From contig NZ_JAUSFI010000009.1 of NCBI RefSeq assembly GCF_030651495.1, positions 1 to 64,000 of the forward strand: a stretch of 64,000 nucleotides of DNA, written 5' to 3'. Made by a program: the position numbers and the translations under genes. This DNA is from Undibacterium sp. (GTDB lineage Bacteria > Pseudomonadota > Gammaproteobacteria > Burkholderiales > Burkholderiaceae_D). The notes under the pieces were generated by a model, which worked only from the letters and a program-made list of their open reading frames with translations, was not told the origin of the DNA and did no database searches. Shown in pieces: positions 27,522 through 38,548 of the stretch (position 1 is the first letter of the stretch; every line of letters starts with the position of its first letter).

Positions 27522-29171
27522 ATGCCAATTCAAGACCCAACCTTCATCCCTAATCAAACAGATCCGAATGCAGGATCTGTCGACCCTATCCAAGGTGGGC
27601 AAGCGGCAGAAACTGCTAGACGTGCCCCTGGTCAAAGGCTCTTGACGGCGAAGGAGCGTGAGCAGCGTCAACTGGCTTTAGGTGCTACCGTGCCCAGCAA
27701 ACAAGAAGCCATGTGCGACTGTAGCAAGGTCATCCATTTCAGCGTCTTCTTTGACGGCACAGGAAATAACCGTGATGTGGAACTGGCTAAAACGGATGTG
27801 AAAGAGCAAGCGCTTTCAAATATCTATAAGCTATGGGCTACGCACAAGGAGGGGGGAAATATCATCCGACCATATATCCCTGGAGTAGGAACTCCCTATC
27901 CAGCAATCGGTGATAGTGGAGGTACTCTCGGTATGGCAATTGGTTCTGGTGCAGAGAAGCGCATCAAGAAAGCTATTGAGCTACTGGATGAAGAAATAGC
28001 CAAAGTCCCGGCCGAGCAAAAAATCCGCCTGATCAATATTACGGTGTTTGGATTCTCCCGTGGCGCTGCTCAGGCGCGCGCCTTTATCCGCGACTTAGCC
28101 GCGCTATGTCAAGCTGATGGCGAAGCCTATCTCTACAAAGGCAAGCCCTTGCGCATCGCCTTTGCCGGTTTATTTGATACCGTCTGTTCGGCATACGGCA
28201 ATCCTTTAACCGCTGCTTTGTCCGTCAGTGGCGGGCATAACGGCTGGGCTGAGGGCATGCAAATTCCCGCCATGGTCGAGCAGACCGTGCACATGAATTC
28301 GGCGCATGAATTACGCCGGCGCTTTCCGCTAGACTCCACCCGTATCGATGCCAATTATCCCGATAACACCGTAGAGATCTGGTACCCCGGCGTCCATTCC
28401 GATGTGGGCGGTGGCTATTCGCCGCAATATCAGGGCAAGGAAAATAGCATATCGCGCTTTGCCTTAAATCATATGTTTGATGTGGCGTTTGCGGCCGGTG
28501 TCTTGTTCGAAAAAATCGATAATCTTCCCAAAAGCGTGCGCGACGAATTTAATAAAGATGATGAGAAATTACGTGCCGCTTTCAACGCCTATGTTGATGC
28601 TGTGCCGGTAAAATCTGGCGCGATGGAAGTGGTACAAGCTTCACATATGGGTTTGTTTCATCGCTGGCTAAAGACCCGTGTGTTGTCCCGAGCCGAACTG
28701 CCTTCAACCCTGCGCCTGCAACAGGCGCGCACCACAGCTGAGACCAGTGTTGCTGACCTCAAAGCCAAGCGTCGCGCACTCATGCACAAATATGGTGTGG
28801 CCGGTAGAGACGAAGAGCGCATGCCTGCTCAACATCAGGATGAATATGAAGAAAATAATAAGCGCATAAAAAAGAGCAAGGACGCTGCGGATGAAGCCGA
28901 CGATGCGCTATCGAACTTGACCAAAGAGGATCATAAATATCTAGAAGATATAGCCGATATCAAGAACCGCGCTAAAGCCGGTAAGCGCCTAAGCCTACGC
29001 GAACGCACGCTGTTAGAAGCATGGGACAATGACAGCCCGTTGGCAGAGGCGGTTGCAGAATTTTTTGATGGCTTCGCGCACGACTCGGTGGCCCATTTTC
29101 AATACGATAGCAGCCGCCTGTCCGACTGGCGTACGATTTACTTCGGCGAAACGAAATACATGCCTAGCTAA
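27522..29171 (+). CDS. tle1: DUF2235 phospholipase, T6SS effector of the Tle1 family
   Basis: A 549-residue alpha/beta-hydrolase. VIHFSVFFDGTGNN begins the DUF2235 domain; the nucleophile elbow is GFSRG with Ser179; a catalytic Asp is likely D294 in HSDVGGGY. Tle1 proteins are phospholipases delivered by the type VI system into target-cell periplasm. A CGGAG ribosome site lies ahead of the ATG. A coiled-coil-like charged segment (about 415-500) follows the core. No signal peptide, as expected for a T6SS effector. The gene closes the accessory island and follows its probable immunity gene. Confidence 0.88.
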   Translation: MPIQDPTFIPNQTDPNAGSVDPIQGGQAAETARRAPGQRLLTAKEREQRQLALGATVPSKQEAMCDCSKVIHFSVFFDGTGNNRDVELAKTDVKEQALSNIYKLWATHKEGGNIIRPYIPGVGTPYPAIGDSGGTLGMAIGSGAEKRIKKAIELLDEEIAKVPAEQKIRLINITVFGFSRGAAQARAFIRDLAALCQADGEAYLYKGKPLRIAFAGLFDTVCSAYGNPLTAALSVSGGHNGWAEGMQIPAMVEQTVHMNSAHELRRRFPLDSTRIDANYPDNTVEIWYPGVHSDVGGGYSPQYQGKENSISRFALNHMFDVAFAAGVLFEKIDNLPKSVRDEFNKDDEKLRAAFNAYVDAVPVKSGAMEVVQASHMGLFHRWLKTRVLSRAELPSTLRLQQARTTAETSVADLKAKRRALMHKYGVAGRDEERMPAQHQDEYEENNKRIKKSKDAADEADDALSNLTKEDHKYLEDIADIKNRAKAGKRLSLRERTLLEAWDNDSPLAEAVAEFFDGFAHDSVAHFQYDSSRLSDWRTIYFGETKYMPS

Positions 29172-29547
29172 ACAATGCATCAGAACAAGTAAAGAAATCC
29201 ATATAGGTTCGGATAGCTTGAAGCCCAAAGATGCACAGTATGCGGGGCTGGCGCCGTATTGACAAAACAATAGCAGTAATCAGAGAGCATCGCACCAGAA
29301 GGAGCGCGCAGAGGAAATGCAGGACGTGACATGAGCCTTGCATTTCAAGACAGCGGATAGTGGAATGGCCAAGAAGCCGGTTACACCCGGAACTTGATCT
29401 CATACACCGCCCACGACCTACCCGCTCACGCATATCCCATGCGGGTTTACGGGCAGCATTGCTGGAGAACCGCATGGGATATGCGTGAGCGGGCAGGCAC
29501 TTTTTTATTTCTGCACTTTGCCGTGACCATTACCGTTAGTTTTGCCG
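29172..29547. other. Gene-free gap at the right edge of the T6SS island
   Basis: Between the tle1 stop and the end of yraN. The first 250 bases hold only short unconvincing frames, for instance one ending KPKDAQYAGLAPY at about 29262 which has no start of its own and may be a gene scrap. Palindromic repeat copy B fills 29421-29506. The junction between island and core chromosome is expected in this gap. Confidence 0.6.
29421..29506. repeat. Palindromic repeat copy B (right edge of T6SS island)
   Basis: A perfect 24-bp inverted repeat (arms 29421-29444 and 29470-29493) around a 25-base loop with an inner stem (CAGC/GCTG), followed by TTTTTTATTTC. Arms, the loop blocks GTTTRCGGGCAG and TGGAGA, and the T tract match copy A at 16871 in the same orientation. 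Here it lies between convergent genes (tle1 and yraN), so it can act as a terminator for tle1. Having the same sequence in a non-terminator position at copy A argues that it is a dispersed element. Confidence 0.92.
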
Positions 29548-29934
29548 CTACGCGGTGATTACATTTTTTAGCCAGCTAATTTTACCTTCCTGTATCGCCA
29601 CCACGTCAAAGCGGCAGGCTGGTGTCGGCTTGATTTTTTGCAGGTAGACTTGCGCCGCATGCACCATGCGTTTTTGTTTGGTCGGCGTAATGCTGGCAAG
29701 TGCTCCGCCGAATTGTGCCGAAGCGCGTGTCCTGACTTCGACAAACACCAGGCTGGCCTGATCTTGCATGATCAAGTCAATTTCTCCACCCTTGCAGAGA
29801 AAACTGCGTTGCACCAGCTTCAGCCCGGCTTGTTGCAAGTGCAGTAAAGCCCGCTCTTCGCCTTCATCTCCGCTGCGCTGGCGCGGCGTGCGTATGCTTG
29901 CCAAACGTTTTCCTAGCCAACTTTGTTCAGCCAT
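29548..29934 (-). CDS. yraN: UPF0102 family protein YraN
   Basis: A 128-residue nuclease-fold protein of unknown function. GDEGEERALLHLQQAGLKLV, then CKGGEIDLIMQD and LVFVEVRTRA, are the UPF0102 signature; the E..D...EVR pattern resembles restriction-endonuclease-like active sites. It is divergent from rsmI, as in the E. coli rsmI / lpoA-yraN-diaA-dolP region. In that arrangement diaA would follow directly; here the 12-kb T6SS island stands between them. Confidence 0.93.
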   Translation of the reverse strand: MAEQSWLGKRLASIRTPRQRSGDEGEERALLHLQQAGLKLVQRSFLCKGGEIDLIMQDQASLVFVEVRTRASAQFGGALASITPTKQKRMVHAAQVYLQKIKPTPACRFDVVAIQEGKISWLKNVITA

Positions 29935-29975
29935 TATCGTACAATCCTACTTTGATCAATCGAAATGCATACCCC

Positions 29976-30905
29976 ATGAGCCAACCAGAGTCACCGTTGT
30001 TAGCCAACGCCGCCGTCATGGAGGCGGTGAGCAGGCAAAATTATCCTGTCGCCACATTATATGTAGTTGCCACGCCGATAGGAAATGTTTGCGATATCAG
30101 CCTGCGCGCGCTGCACCTGCTGTCCCTGGCCGATGCCGTGGCCTGCGAGGATACCCGCAATACCGCACAGCTGATGACGCGCTACGGCTTGCACAAGCCA
30201 CTGCTGGCAGCCCATCAGCACAATGAGCGGGAAGTGGCCGACAAAATCATTGCGCGCTTGCAGGCGGGCGAACGTATCGCGCTGGTCTCGGATGCCGGTA
30301 CGCCCGGGGTTTCCGATCCCGGTGCCAAGATTGTCGATGCGGTGCGACTGGCGGGCTTGCAGGTAAGCCCGCTACCGGGCGCATCAGCCGCGATTAGCGC
30401 CTTGTCTGCCAGCGGATTGATACATGACCAGTTTTACTTCGTCGGCTTTTTACCCTCTAAAGCGGGGCAGCGCGACACCCTGTTGCAAAGTTTAACGGCA
30501 CAGGCCGCCACATTGATTTTTTATGAGGCCCCACACCGTATCGTCGACTCTACCCTGGCGATGCTGGCAGCCTTTGGCCCAGAGCGGCAAGTGGTCTTTG
30601 CACGCGAACTGACCAAGCTGTTTGAAGAGATCCATCGCTGCACTTTAGCCGAAGCGGCGGCCTGGCTGAGTGCCGACACGCATAGGGAAAAAGGCGAATA
30701 TGTGGTGCTGATACAAGCGGCACCCAGCGCGGTCGCCGATGATCAGCCGGAAGCGAGGCGTATTTTGTCGATTTTGCTCAAGGAGTGTTCGGTCAAGCAG
30801 GCCGCCTCACTGGCGGCGCAAATTACCGGACAAAAGAAAAATACGTTGTATCAGCTAGCGCTGGAACTCAAAGATGACGATCCGGATGAAGATACGGATC
30901 AGTGA
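29976..30905 (+). CDS. rsmI: 16S rRNA (cytidine(1402)-2'-O)-methyltransferase
   Basis: A 309-residue SAM-dependent enzyme methylating C1402 of 16S rRNA. ATLYVVATPIGNVCDISLRA opens the methylase domain, with CEDTRNT near residue 61, VSDAGTPGVSDPG near residue 106 and LPGASAAISALSASGL near residue 132, all RsmI hallmarks. The open frame extends upstream to an earlier start, but the ATG at 29976 fits the family. Divergent from yraN with about 40 bases between them, which must hold both promoters. Confidence 0.95.
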   Translation: MSQPESPLLANAAVMEAVSRQNYPVATLYVVATPIGNVCDISLRALHLLSLADAVACEDTRNTAQLMTRYGLHKPLLAAHQHNEREVADKIIARLQAGERIALVSDAGTPGVSDPGAKIVDAVRLAGLQVSPLPGASAAISALSASGLIHDQFYFVGFLPSKAGQRDTLLQSLTAQAATLIFYEAPHRIVDSTLAMLAAFGPERQVVFARELTKLFEEIHRCTLAEAAAWLSADTHREKGEYVVLIQAAPSAVADDQPEARRILSILLKECSVKQAASLAAQITGQKKNTLYQLALELKDDDPDEDTDQ

Positions 30906-30912
30906 CGCAGCC

Positions 30913-32034
30913 TTAGCGCTGCACCACCAGGGCCTTGGCACCGGCGAGATCGCCGTTTTGTGCCATCGCGCTGCTGGCTTCATAGCGGCTGGAAAAAGGT
31001 CCGCTAATCAGGCGATATAAGCTTCCTTGCTGCACGATATCGAAATCCGGCAAGCGGCTTTCGAGACGTCCTTTGAGACGAGACATAGTGAGTTCGGCAT
31101 TGGCGCGGATGGCGTAGGCACCAAATTGGATATAAAAACCGGGGGCGGCATTCATGTCGATTTTCTCTGCCGGCTTATTTTCCTGCAAGAGTATCAAATC
31201 ATCCAGAGATATTTTTGCAGACTTGGCTTCTGGTACTAGCTGCGCGGCAGGCGTTTTGCTGCTGCTCAAGACGACATTCGAGGTGGCCGGCAGCGACTGA
31301 TTTTTACGGTTTTCTGCCATTTTTTCTATGTCTTCAGGCAATAAACGCTCGACTTCCAGCTGGCTACTGCCCTTGCCCAGATAACCCAGCTTCAAGGCGG
31401 CGGTATACGACAGATCGATAATCCGGCTTGAGTGAAACGGCCCCCTATCATTGATACGCACGATCACCTGCTTGCCATTCTCAAGATTGGTCACGCGGGC
31501 ATACGACGGAATCGGCAAGGTAGGATGGGCCGCCGTGATTTTGTACATGTCGTACAGCTCGCCGGAGGAAGTTTTTTGTCCGTGGAATTTTTTACCGTAC
31601 CAGCTGGCCATGCCGCGCTGTTTCAGCGCAGTAGTCGTATCGGTCATGGGTGTATACGTTTTACCAAACACCACATAGGGCCGGTTACCCGAACGGGAAA
31701 ATGCCTCGACTAGCGGAATGGGATCAACCGTTGATTCAAGATCTGGCGGAATATTTTCTCCGGGGCCATCATCCTTGTAATAGCCTCCGCGGCCTGAATT
31801 GGCCTTGGGTAAAGTCGGACTGGTGTTAGTGCCTGATCTGGCAACTGGCGTGTTAGCGCTGGTTTTACCCTGATCGACGGCAGACACTTTGGGCGCACTG
31901 CCACAGCCGGACAACAAACTAGCCATCAACAACAGCACGCCGCCAGCAAGGCCAGCGCCGCGCACCTGGCGTAATGTTATTGCATCCGGGATAGGTAAGT
32001 TGCGCTGTAGATTACATTCTAAATTCGGTCTCAT
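30913..32034 (-). CDS. rlpA: RlpA septal-ring lytic transglycosylase, lipoprotein
   Basis: A 373-residue outer-membrane lipoprotein: signal peptide with lipobox LLSGC at about residues 41-45, a linker, a double-psi beta-barrel domain (GMASWYGKKFHGQKTSSGE to RINDRGPFHSSRIIDLS, residues about 140-225) with the catalytic-type Asp, and a C-terminal SPOR domain (about 298-373) that binds denuded glycan at the septum. The ATG overlaps the rodA stop (ATGA), so it is translated as the last gene of the rod-shape operon. Confidence 0.93.
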   Translation of the reverse strand: MRPNLECNLQRNLPIPDAITLRQVRGAGLAGGVLLLMASLLSGCGSAPKVSAVDQGKTSANTPVARSGTNTSPTLPKANSGRGGYYKDDGPGENIPPDLESTVDPIPLVEAFSRSGNRPYVVFGKTYTPMTDTTTALKQRGMASWYGKKFHGQKTSSGELYDMYKITAAHPTLPIPSYARVTNLENGKQVIVRINDRGPFHSSRIIDLSYTAALKLGYLGKGSSQLEVERLLPEDIEKMAENRKNQSLPATSNVVLSSSKTPAAQLVPEAKSAKISLDDLILLQENKPAEKIDMNAAPGFYIQFGAYAIRANAELTMSRLKGRLESRLPDFDIVQQGSLYRLISGPFSSRYEASSAMAQNGDLAGAKALVVQR

Positions 32035-33137
32035 GTTTGCACCAGCTTTCGGTTGCGCTGCACGCTCATCAATATACCTGCCCCCATGCCTAATGTTACC
32101 AAGGCCGTACCGCCATAACTCATGAAGGGCAAGGGAACGCCCACCACGGGCAAGATGCCGCTGACCATCCCCATATTTACAAACGCATAAGTAAAGAAAA
32201 TCATCGTAACAGAACCGGCCATCAGGCGCGCAAACAAGCTTGGCGCATTCGACGCAATCATCAGACCGCGCACGATCAGCAGCAAATACAGCACGACCAA
32301 GATGCTATTGCCGATAAAGCCAAATTCTTCAGAATAAACGGCAAAAATAAAATCGGTGGTGCGTTCCGGAATAAATTCCAAATGCGCCTGCGTTCCTTTC
32401 AGCCAACCTTTGCCGGAAAACCCTCCCGAGCCGACCGCGATGGTCGACTGAATAATATGAAAACCCTTACCCAAAGGATCGGTAGTCGGATCGATCATGG
32501 TCAACACCCTATCCCTTTGGTAGCCGTGCAGCATGGGCCAGGCAATCGGGATACTCGCCGCCACCACCACCACCAGCGACAGCAGCACGCGCCATGACAA
32601 GCCAGCCAAAAAAATCACCGCAAAACCCGCCGCCAGCACCAGCAAGGCGGTACCCAAATCGGGCTGTTTGGCGATCAAGCCCACCGGCAACAGCAGGATC
32701 ACGGCGGCAATCAAAAAATCTTTCCAGCGCAAACCGCCTTCACGCTTTTGAAAATACCACGCCAGCATTAGCGGTGTGGCAATCTTCATCATCTCGGACG
32801 GTTGTATCACCACGCCGACATTGAGCCAGCGCCGCGCGCCTTTTTTGACCATGCCGAAGGCAGCGACGGCAATCAGCAAGGCGATACCAAAGCTGTAAAT
32901 CGGGATCGCGAAACGCATCAATGTTTGCGGCGGAATATTCGCTACCAGCCACATCACCGCAAACGAAATGAGGATATTGCGCAACTGATCTTCCACCCGG
33001 CCAGGAAAATCGATGCCGGCTGAATACAAGGTCACGATGCCGGTCGAGATGATTAAAAAAATGATCATCGCCAGGCTGGCATCAAATACCATAATATGCG
33101 AGCGGATACGTCGCCAGTTAATCCCTTTATTTTGCAT
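32031..33137 (-). CDS. rodA: Rod-shape peptidoglycan glycosyltransferase RodA
   Basis: A 368-residue SEDS-family integral membrane protein with about ten transmembrane segments, polymerising glycan strands during elongation. YSAGIDFPGRVEDQLRN, KQPDLGTALLVLAAG, IAVGSGGFSGKGWLKGTQ and PVVGVPLPFMSYGGTALV are SEDS signatures. A GTG two codons earlier is in frame, but GGAG lies over it and is correctly spaced for the ATG at 33137. It follows mrdA by 2 bases; RodA works with that PBP2. Confidence 0.95.
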   Translation of the reverse strand: MQNKGINWRRIRSHIMVFDASLAMIIFLIISTGIVTLYSAGIDFPGRVEDQLRNILISFAVMWLVANIPPQTLMRFAIPIYSFGIALLIAVAAFGMVKKGARRWLNVGVVIQPSEMMKIATPLMLAWYFQKREGGLRWKDFLIAAVILLLPVGLIAKQPDLGTALLVLAAGFAVIFLAGLSWRVLLSLVVVVAASIPIAWPMLHGYQRDRVLTMIDPTTDPLGKGFHIIQSTIAVGSGGFSGKGWLKGTQAHLEFIPERTTDFIFAVYSEEFGFIGNSILVVLYLLLIVRGLMIASNAPSLFARLMAGSVTMIFFTYAFVNMGMVSGILPVVGVPLPFMSYGGTALVTLGMGAGILMSVQRNRKLVQT

Positions 33138-33139
33138 GA

Positions 33140-35122
33140 TCACTCCTTGTTGCCCTGAGTTTCGCCACCCGGTTTAGGGCCGCCTTCGGACTCGGCATCG
33201 GCCTGCGCCTCTGACTCAGCGCGTGTCGCCAGGGCATCACTCTTCGGGGTAGGTACATTGTCCTTGTCTTTTGGCCGCTTGCCTAACAGGTAATAATCCA
33301 AGGCTTTTCTGACGATAGGGGCCGCGCCGGTCGAACCGAAACCGCCGTTTTCTACGATGATGGCAATCGCAATGCGCGGCTGGTCCGCAGGGGCGAATGC
33401 GGTATACCAGGAATGGTCATGCAAGTTTTTTGCCAATTTTTTGGCATCATATTTTTCATTCTTCTTGACGCTAAAAAGCTGTACCGTTCCCGTCTTGCCA
33501 CCGGAGACATATTCTGCGTTGGCAAAAGCGATCTTGCCGGTACCTTCTTGCGTGACGCCGACCATGGCCCGCTTGATGACGTCGATATTTTCCTGTTTTA
33601 AAGGAATACGAAAACTCTCCTTGGCCACCATCAATGTTTTCTGCCTTGTTTGCGGATCTTCCGTCATCTTCACCAGATGTGGTTTCATGACGACACCATT
33701 ATTCGCCAGCGTCGCCACGGCATGCGCCATTTGCAGCGGGGTAAACGTGTTGTAGCCCTGACCAATGCCTAAGGAAATAGTCTCGCCGGCATACCATTTT
33801 TGTTGTGCCGGCTTACGGTAGACACTACGTTTCCAGGCGGTCGATGGCAGTACGCCTTTTCTTTCATGATCAAGATCAATCCCGGTCAGCTGGCCGAAAC
33901 CAAACGGTTTCATGAAGTCATGAATCGCATCGACACCCAGGTCATTGGCCAGCATGTAGTAATAAGGATCGCAGGATTGCACGATCGATTTGTACATATC
34001 GACCATCCCATGTCCGCCCTTGATATCATCATTAAAGCGATGTCCGCCAAACATGAAAAAACCCTGATCGGCAATTGTCTGCGACGGCGTCCGCTTGCCT
34101 AATTCGAGCGCGGCCAGCGCCATGAAAGGTTTGTAAGTAGAGCCGGGAGGATACGCGCCGGTCAGTGGACGATTCAGCAAAGGACGGTCTTCCGAGGTAT
34201 TCAAATCGTTCCAGCTTTGCTGATCGATTCCCTCCACAAACAGATTCGGGTCATAGGTCGGTTTCGAGACAAACGCCAGTACATCACCAGTCGCGGGTTC
34301 GATCGCCACCAATGCCCCGCGCCGGTCGCCAAAGGCTTCTTCTACGATTTTTTGCAATTCAATATCAATGGACAAAATCAGATTTTTACCCGAACTAGGA
34401 GCGCTGCGCGACAAGGTGCGGACGGCACGACCGCCGGCAGAGACTTCTACCTCCTCAAAACCGGTGGTGCCATGCAAAATCTTTTCGTAACTTTTTTCCA
34501 GCCCTTCTTTGCCAATGTAGTCGGTGCCATTGTAATTCGAGCCATCTTCCATCTCGTCGATCAACTCGGCATCCTTCTGGCTGATGCGGCCGATATACCC
34601 CACCACATGGGAGGCGACCTCGCCCAACGGATATTGACGAAACAGGCGCGCTTGAATATCGACCCCGGGAAAACGAAAACGCTGTGCGGTAAAACGCGCC
34701 ACTTCTTCATCCGTCAAACGGGTACGGATAGGCAGACTCTCAAAGCTTTTTGATTCTTCCAGTAATTTACGAAAGCGCTTGCGATGTTTAGGCTGTATAT
34801 CCACCAGCGCCGATAAATCATCGATAACAACATCCAGATCCACCTTAATCTTGGATGGCGTAATCTCTAGCGTGTAGGCCGAAAAATTGCGCGCCAGCAC
34901 TACGCCATTGCGATCCAGAATCAGGCCGCGATTGGGTACTACAGGGATAATAGAAATACGATTTTCATCTGCCTGCAAAGCATACACATCGTGCTTGACG
35001 ATTTGCAGCCAGACAAAGCGTGACAGCAACAAAGAAAAACAAATGAACGCAAACACGCCGATAGATAACAGGCGTGCCCTGAAAAGATGAATTTCGCGTT
35101 CAGTGTTTTTAATTTCAGTCAT
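33140..35122 (-). CDS. mrdA: Penicillin-binding protein 2 (elongation transpeptidase)
   Basis: A 660-residue class B penicillin-binding protein cross-linking peptidoglycan for rod elongation. One N-terminal transmembrane helix (about 15-38), a dimerisation/pedestal region, then the transpeptidase domain with active-site Ser-x-x-Lys in PPGSTYKPF, SCDPYYY as the SxN-type motif, and SGGKTGTVQL as KTG. The C-terminal tail from about 625 is charged and low complexity. Part of mreB-mreC-mreD-mrdA-rodA-rlpA. Confidence 0.95.
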   Translation of the reverse strand: MTEIKNTEREIHLFRARLLSIGVFAFICFSLLLSRFVWLQIVKHDVYALQADENRISIIPVVPNRGLILDRNGVVLARNFSAYTLEITPSKIKVDLDVVIDDLSALVDIQPKHRKRFRKLLEESKSFESLPIRTRLTDEEVARFTAQRFRFPGVDIQARLFRQYPLGEVASHVVGYIGRISQKDAELIDEMEDGSNYNGTDYIGKEGLEKSYEKILHGTTGFEEVEVSAGGRAVRTLSRSAPSSGKNLILSIDIELQKIVEEAFGDRRGALVAIEPATGDVLAFVSKPTYDPNLFVEGIDQQSWNDLNTSEDRPLLNRPLTGAYPPGSTYKPFMALAALELGKRTPSQTIADQGFFMFGGHRFNDDIKGGHGMVDMYKSIVQSCDPYYYMLANDLGVDAIHDFMKPFGFGQLTGIDLDHERKGVLPSTAWKRSVYRKPAQQKWYAGETISLGIGQGYNTFTPLQMAHAVATLANNGVVMKPHLVKMTEDPQTRQKTLMVAKESFRIPLKQENIDVIKRAMVGVTQEGTGKIAFANAEYVSGGKTGTVQLFSVKKNEKYDAKKLAKNLHDHSWYTAFAPADQPRIAIAIIVENGGFGSTGAAPIVRKALDYYLLGKRPKDKDNVPTPKSDALATRAESEAQADAESEGGPKPGGETQGNKE

Positions 35123-35174
35123 AGAGACGGCCTACGAATAGCCAGCGAATAGCCTGTTAAGCCCAAGAGCCGCA

Positions 35175-35693
35175 TTAGATTGGACGGGTGTTATCTTTAT
35201 CAACAGCACGACGCTGCGGCGCCAGTAACAGCCAAGTGGCCACAGGCCAAAGCGAAGTGGTGACCAGACTGCTTAAGAAATACAGCCAGCCGGGGAATTG
35301 GGCATCGGGCGCCACCAGCACGCGCACCAGAATCTGACTTGCCTGGACAAACAAGAATAAGGGCAGCACGTAAAAGGATTGTGCCAGCGGTTTAAACCAT
35401 AACACGCGGCGATGAATCGTGATTGCGAAATACGAGAGCAAGGTATACGCCAGCGCGTTTTCTCCCAAGTAAATTGCCGAGTGCACATCCATCAGCAAAC
35501 CCATTAGAAAAGCGACACCAATACCGACTTTGCGTGGCTGATGGATACTCCAGAATACCAGCGCCAACGCAACGAAGTCAGGAACGCCAATCCAAGCCCC
35601 CCAGGGTAAAAAATTCAAAAAAAACGCCGCCGCCAGACTGACCGTAATAAACAGCGAACTGACTGGCAACAGGATGTAATGCGGACTATTCAT
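35175..35693 (-). CDS. mreD: Rod shape-determining protein MreD
   Basis: A 172-residue inner-membrane protein with about five hydrophobic segments. FLPWGAWIGVPDFVALALVF and GVAFLMGLLMDVHSAIYLGE match MreD, where the GLLxD block is characteristic. It links MreC to the cytoskeleton in the elongasome. Its start overlaps the mreC stop by 4 bases, and mrdA begins about 50 bases downstream. Confidence 0.93.
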   Translation of the reverse strand: MNSPHYILLPVSSLFITVSLAAAFFLNFLPWGAWIGVPDFVALALVFWSIHQPRKVGIGVAFLMGLLMDVHSAIYLGENALAYTLLSYFAITIHRRVLWFKPLAQSFYVLPLFLFVQASQILVRVLVAPDAQFPGWLYFLSSLVTTSLWPVATWLLLAPQRRAVDKDNTRPI

Positions 35694-36682
35694 TTTGGCG
35701 CATCCTTGATGGTTTCCTTGCTACTGTCCTTAGGCACATCTAGCGCTTTCTGTTCGACCACGGGCGCTTCTCTGGCAGCGTCACGCGTCACCTTGCGATT
35801 CAGTTTTTCTTTTTTCGCCTTAACTTCCTCGGTATCGGGGCGCGGCAAATTATCGCTAGCGACCAATAAAATCAACAATTGCCGGTGCCGGTCTATCCCG
35901 GCAACAGGAGTGCAAAGGACATTCTCAAACGTGGTGGAGGCCTTATTCTCTACCTGCACGACCTTGGCAACGGCCAAGCCTGCCGGATACACGCCATCGA
36001 TCCCGGAAGTCACCAACATGTCGCCATTTTGTACATCAGCATTCGTCGTCATGCGCATGTCCAAAAAACCCGATTGTCCTCGACCGCTGACCACGCTACG
36101 GATGCCGTTGCGGGCAATTTGTACCGGAATCGCTTGATTCTTGTCGGTCAGCAAAGTCACTTCAGAAGTCAAAGGAAAAACCCGCGTTACCTGCCCTACC
36201 ACGCCCAGATCATCAATCACCGGCTGACTCAGCGCGACACCATGCTGCAGCCCCTTGTCGAGAATGATTTTGCGCGTAAAAGGGTCGCGTGCATCGTAGA
36301 TAATTTCGCCCAGCACGGATTTAATCGGCAACCGTTCACGCGCATCGAGCAGTTTGCGCAGATGGGCATTTTCTGCGGCCAACTGCGTATTCTGCTGCAA
36401 GGCATCCGCATTCGAAATTTGTTGCCGTTTCAGGCTAATATTTTCTTTTTCCAAGCCGGATGTCGACACAAAATAACCCGACATCCGCAGCACGGCGTCG
36501 CGCGGCAAGACTGCCACCATTTGCAACGGGTACAGCACAGTGCCGACGACCTGGCGGGTCAGCGCCAGCGACTTCAGGCGTGAATCGACCACCAGCAGAA
36601 AAATCGCTAAGAAAGCGAAAAACACCACTTTGACACGGGCGGGAGCGCCTTGCTTAAAAAGTGGTGGGGGGCTGTATTGCAT
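35690..36682 (-). CDS. mreC: Rod shape-determining protein MreC
   Basis: A 330-residue protein with one N-terminal transmembrane helix (about 18-36), a coiled-coil segment (about 75-115) and the periplasmic MreC beta domains (VLGEIIYDARDPFTRKIILD; NGDMLVTSGIDGVYPAGLAV near residue 220). MreC activates PBP2. The last ~45 residues are lysine/glutamate-rich and vary between species. It starts 58 bases after the mreB stop. Confidence 0.94.
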   Translation of the reverse strand: MQYSPPPLFKQGAPARVKVVFFAFLAIFLLVVDSRLKSLALTRQVVGTVLYPLQMVAVLPRDAVLRMSGYFVSTSGLEKENISLKRQQISNADALQQNTQLAAENAHLRKLLDARERLPIKSVLGEIIYDARDPFTRKIILDKGLQHGVALSQPVIDDLGVVGQVTRVFPLTSEVTLLTDKNQAIPVQIARNGIRSVVSGRGQSGFLDMRMTTNADVQNGDMLVTSGIDGVYPAGLAVAKVVQVENKASTTFENVLCTPVAGIDRHRQLLILLVASDNLPRPDTEEVKAKKEKLNRKVTRDAAREAPVVEQKALDVPKDSSKETIKDAPK

Positions 36683-36740
36683 AGGTTTATGGCAAGATGG
36701 TAGCGGATTACAGCCGGGTCAAAAATAAATTAAATTAAAT

Positions 36741-38228
<1,488 letters not shown>

Positions 38229-38531
38229 ATGTCACTAGATCTCTCCGATGTGAAACGACTCGCCAATTTGGCGCAGCTCGAACTCTCCGCCACACAAGCC
38301 GACGACACACTGGCAAAACTGAATGGAATTTTCTCTCTGGTAGAGCAGCTTAAGGCGGTCGACACCAGCGGCGTTGCCCCTCTGAGTCACCCAATTGCGG
38401 CCTTGATGCCTGAACTCTGCCTGCGCCTGCGTGAGGATATCGTCACTGAAAGCAATCACCGCGACGATTATCTGCAAGTAGCCCCCGCCACACAAGACGG
38501 CTTGTATCTCGTGCCCAAAGTCATCGAATAA
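38229..38531 (+). CDS. gatC: Asp-tRNA(Asn)/Glu-tRNA(Gln) amidotransferase subunit C
   Basis: A 100-residue subunit that wraps GatA and GatB together. [19 protein letters not shown] at the N-terminus and [10 protein letters not shown] near residue 52 are GatC signatures. The ATG at 38229 is chosen over an upstream in-frame start. First gene of gatC-gatA-x-gatB, 17 bases before gatA. Confidence 0.93.
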   Translation: MSLDLSDVKRLANLAQLELSATQADDTLAKLNGIFSLVEQLKAVDTSGVAPLSHPIAALMPELCLRLREDIVTESNHRDDYLQVAPATQDGLYLVPKVIE

Positions 38532-38548
38532 AAACAGAGAGTAAACCT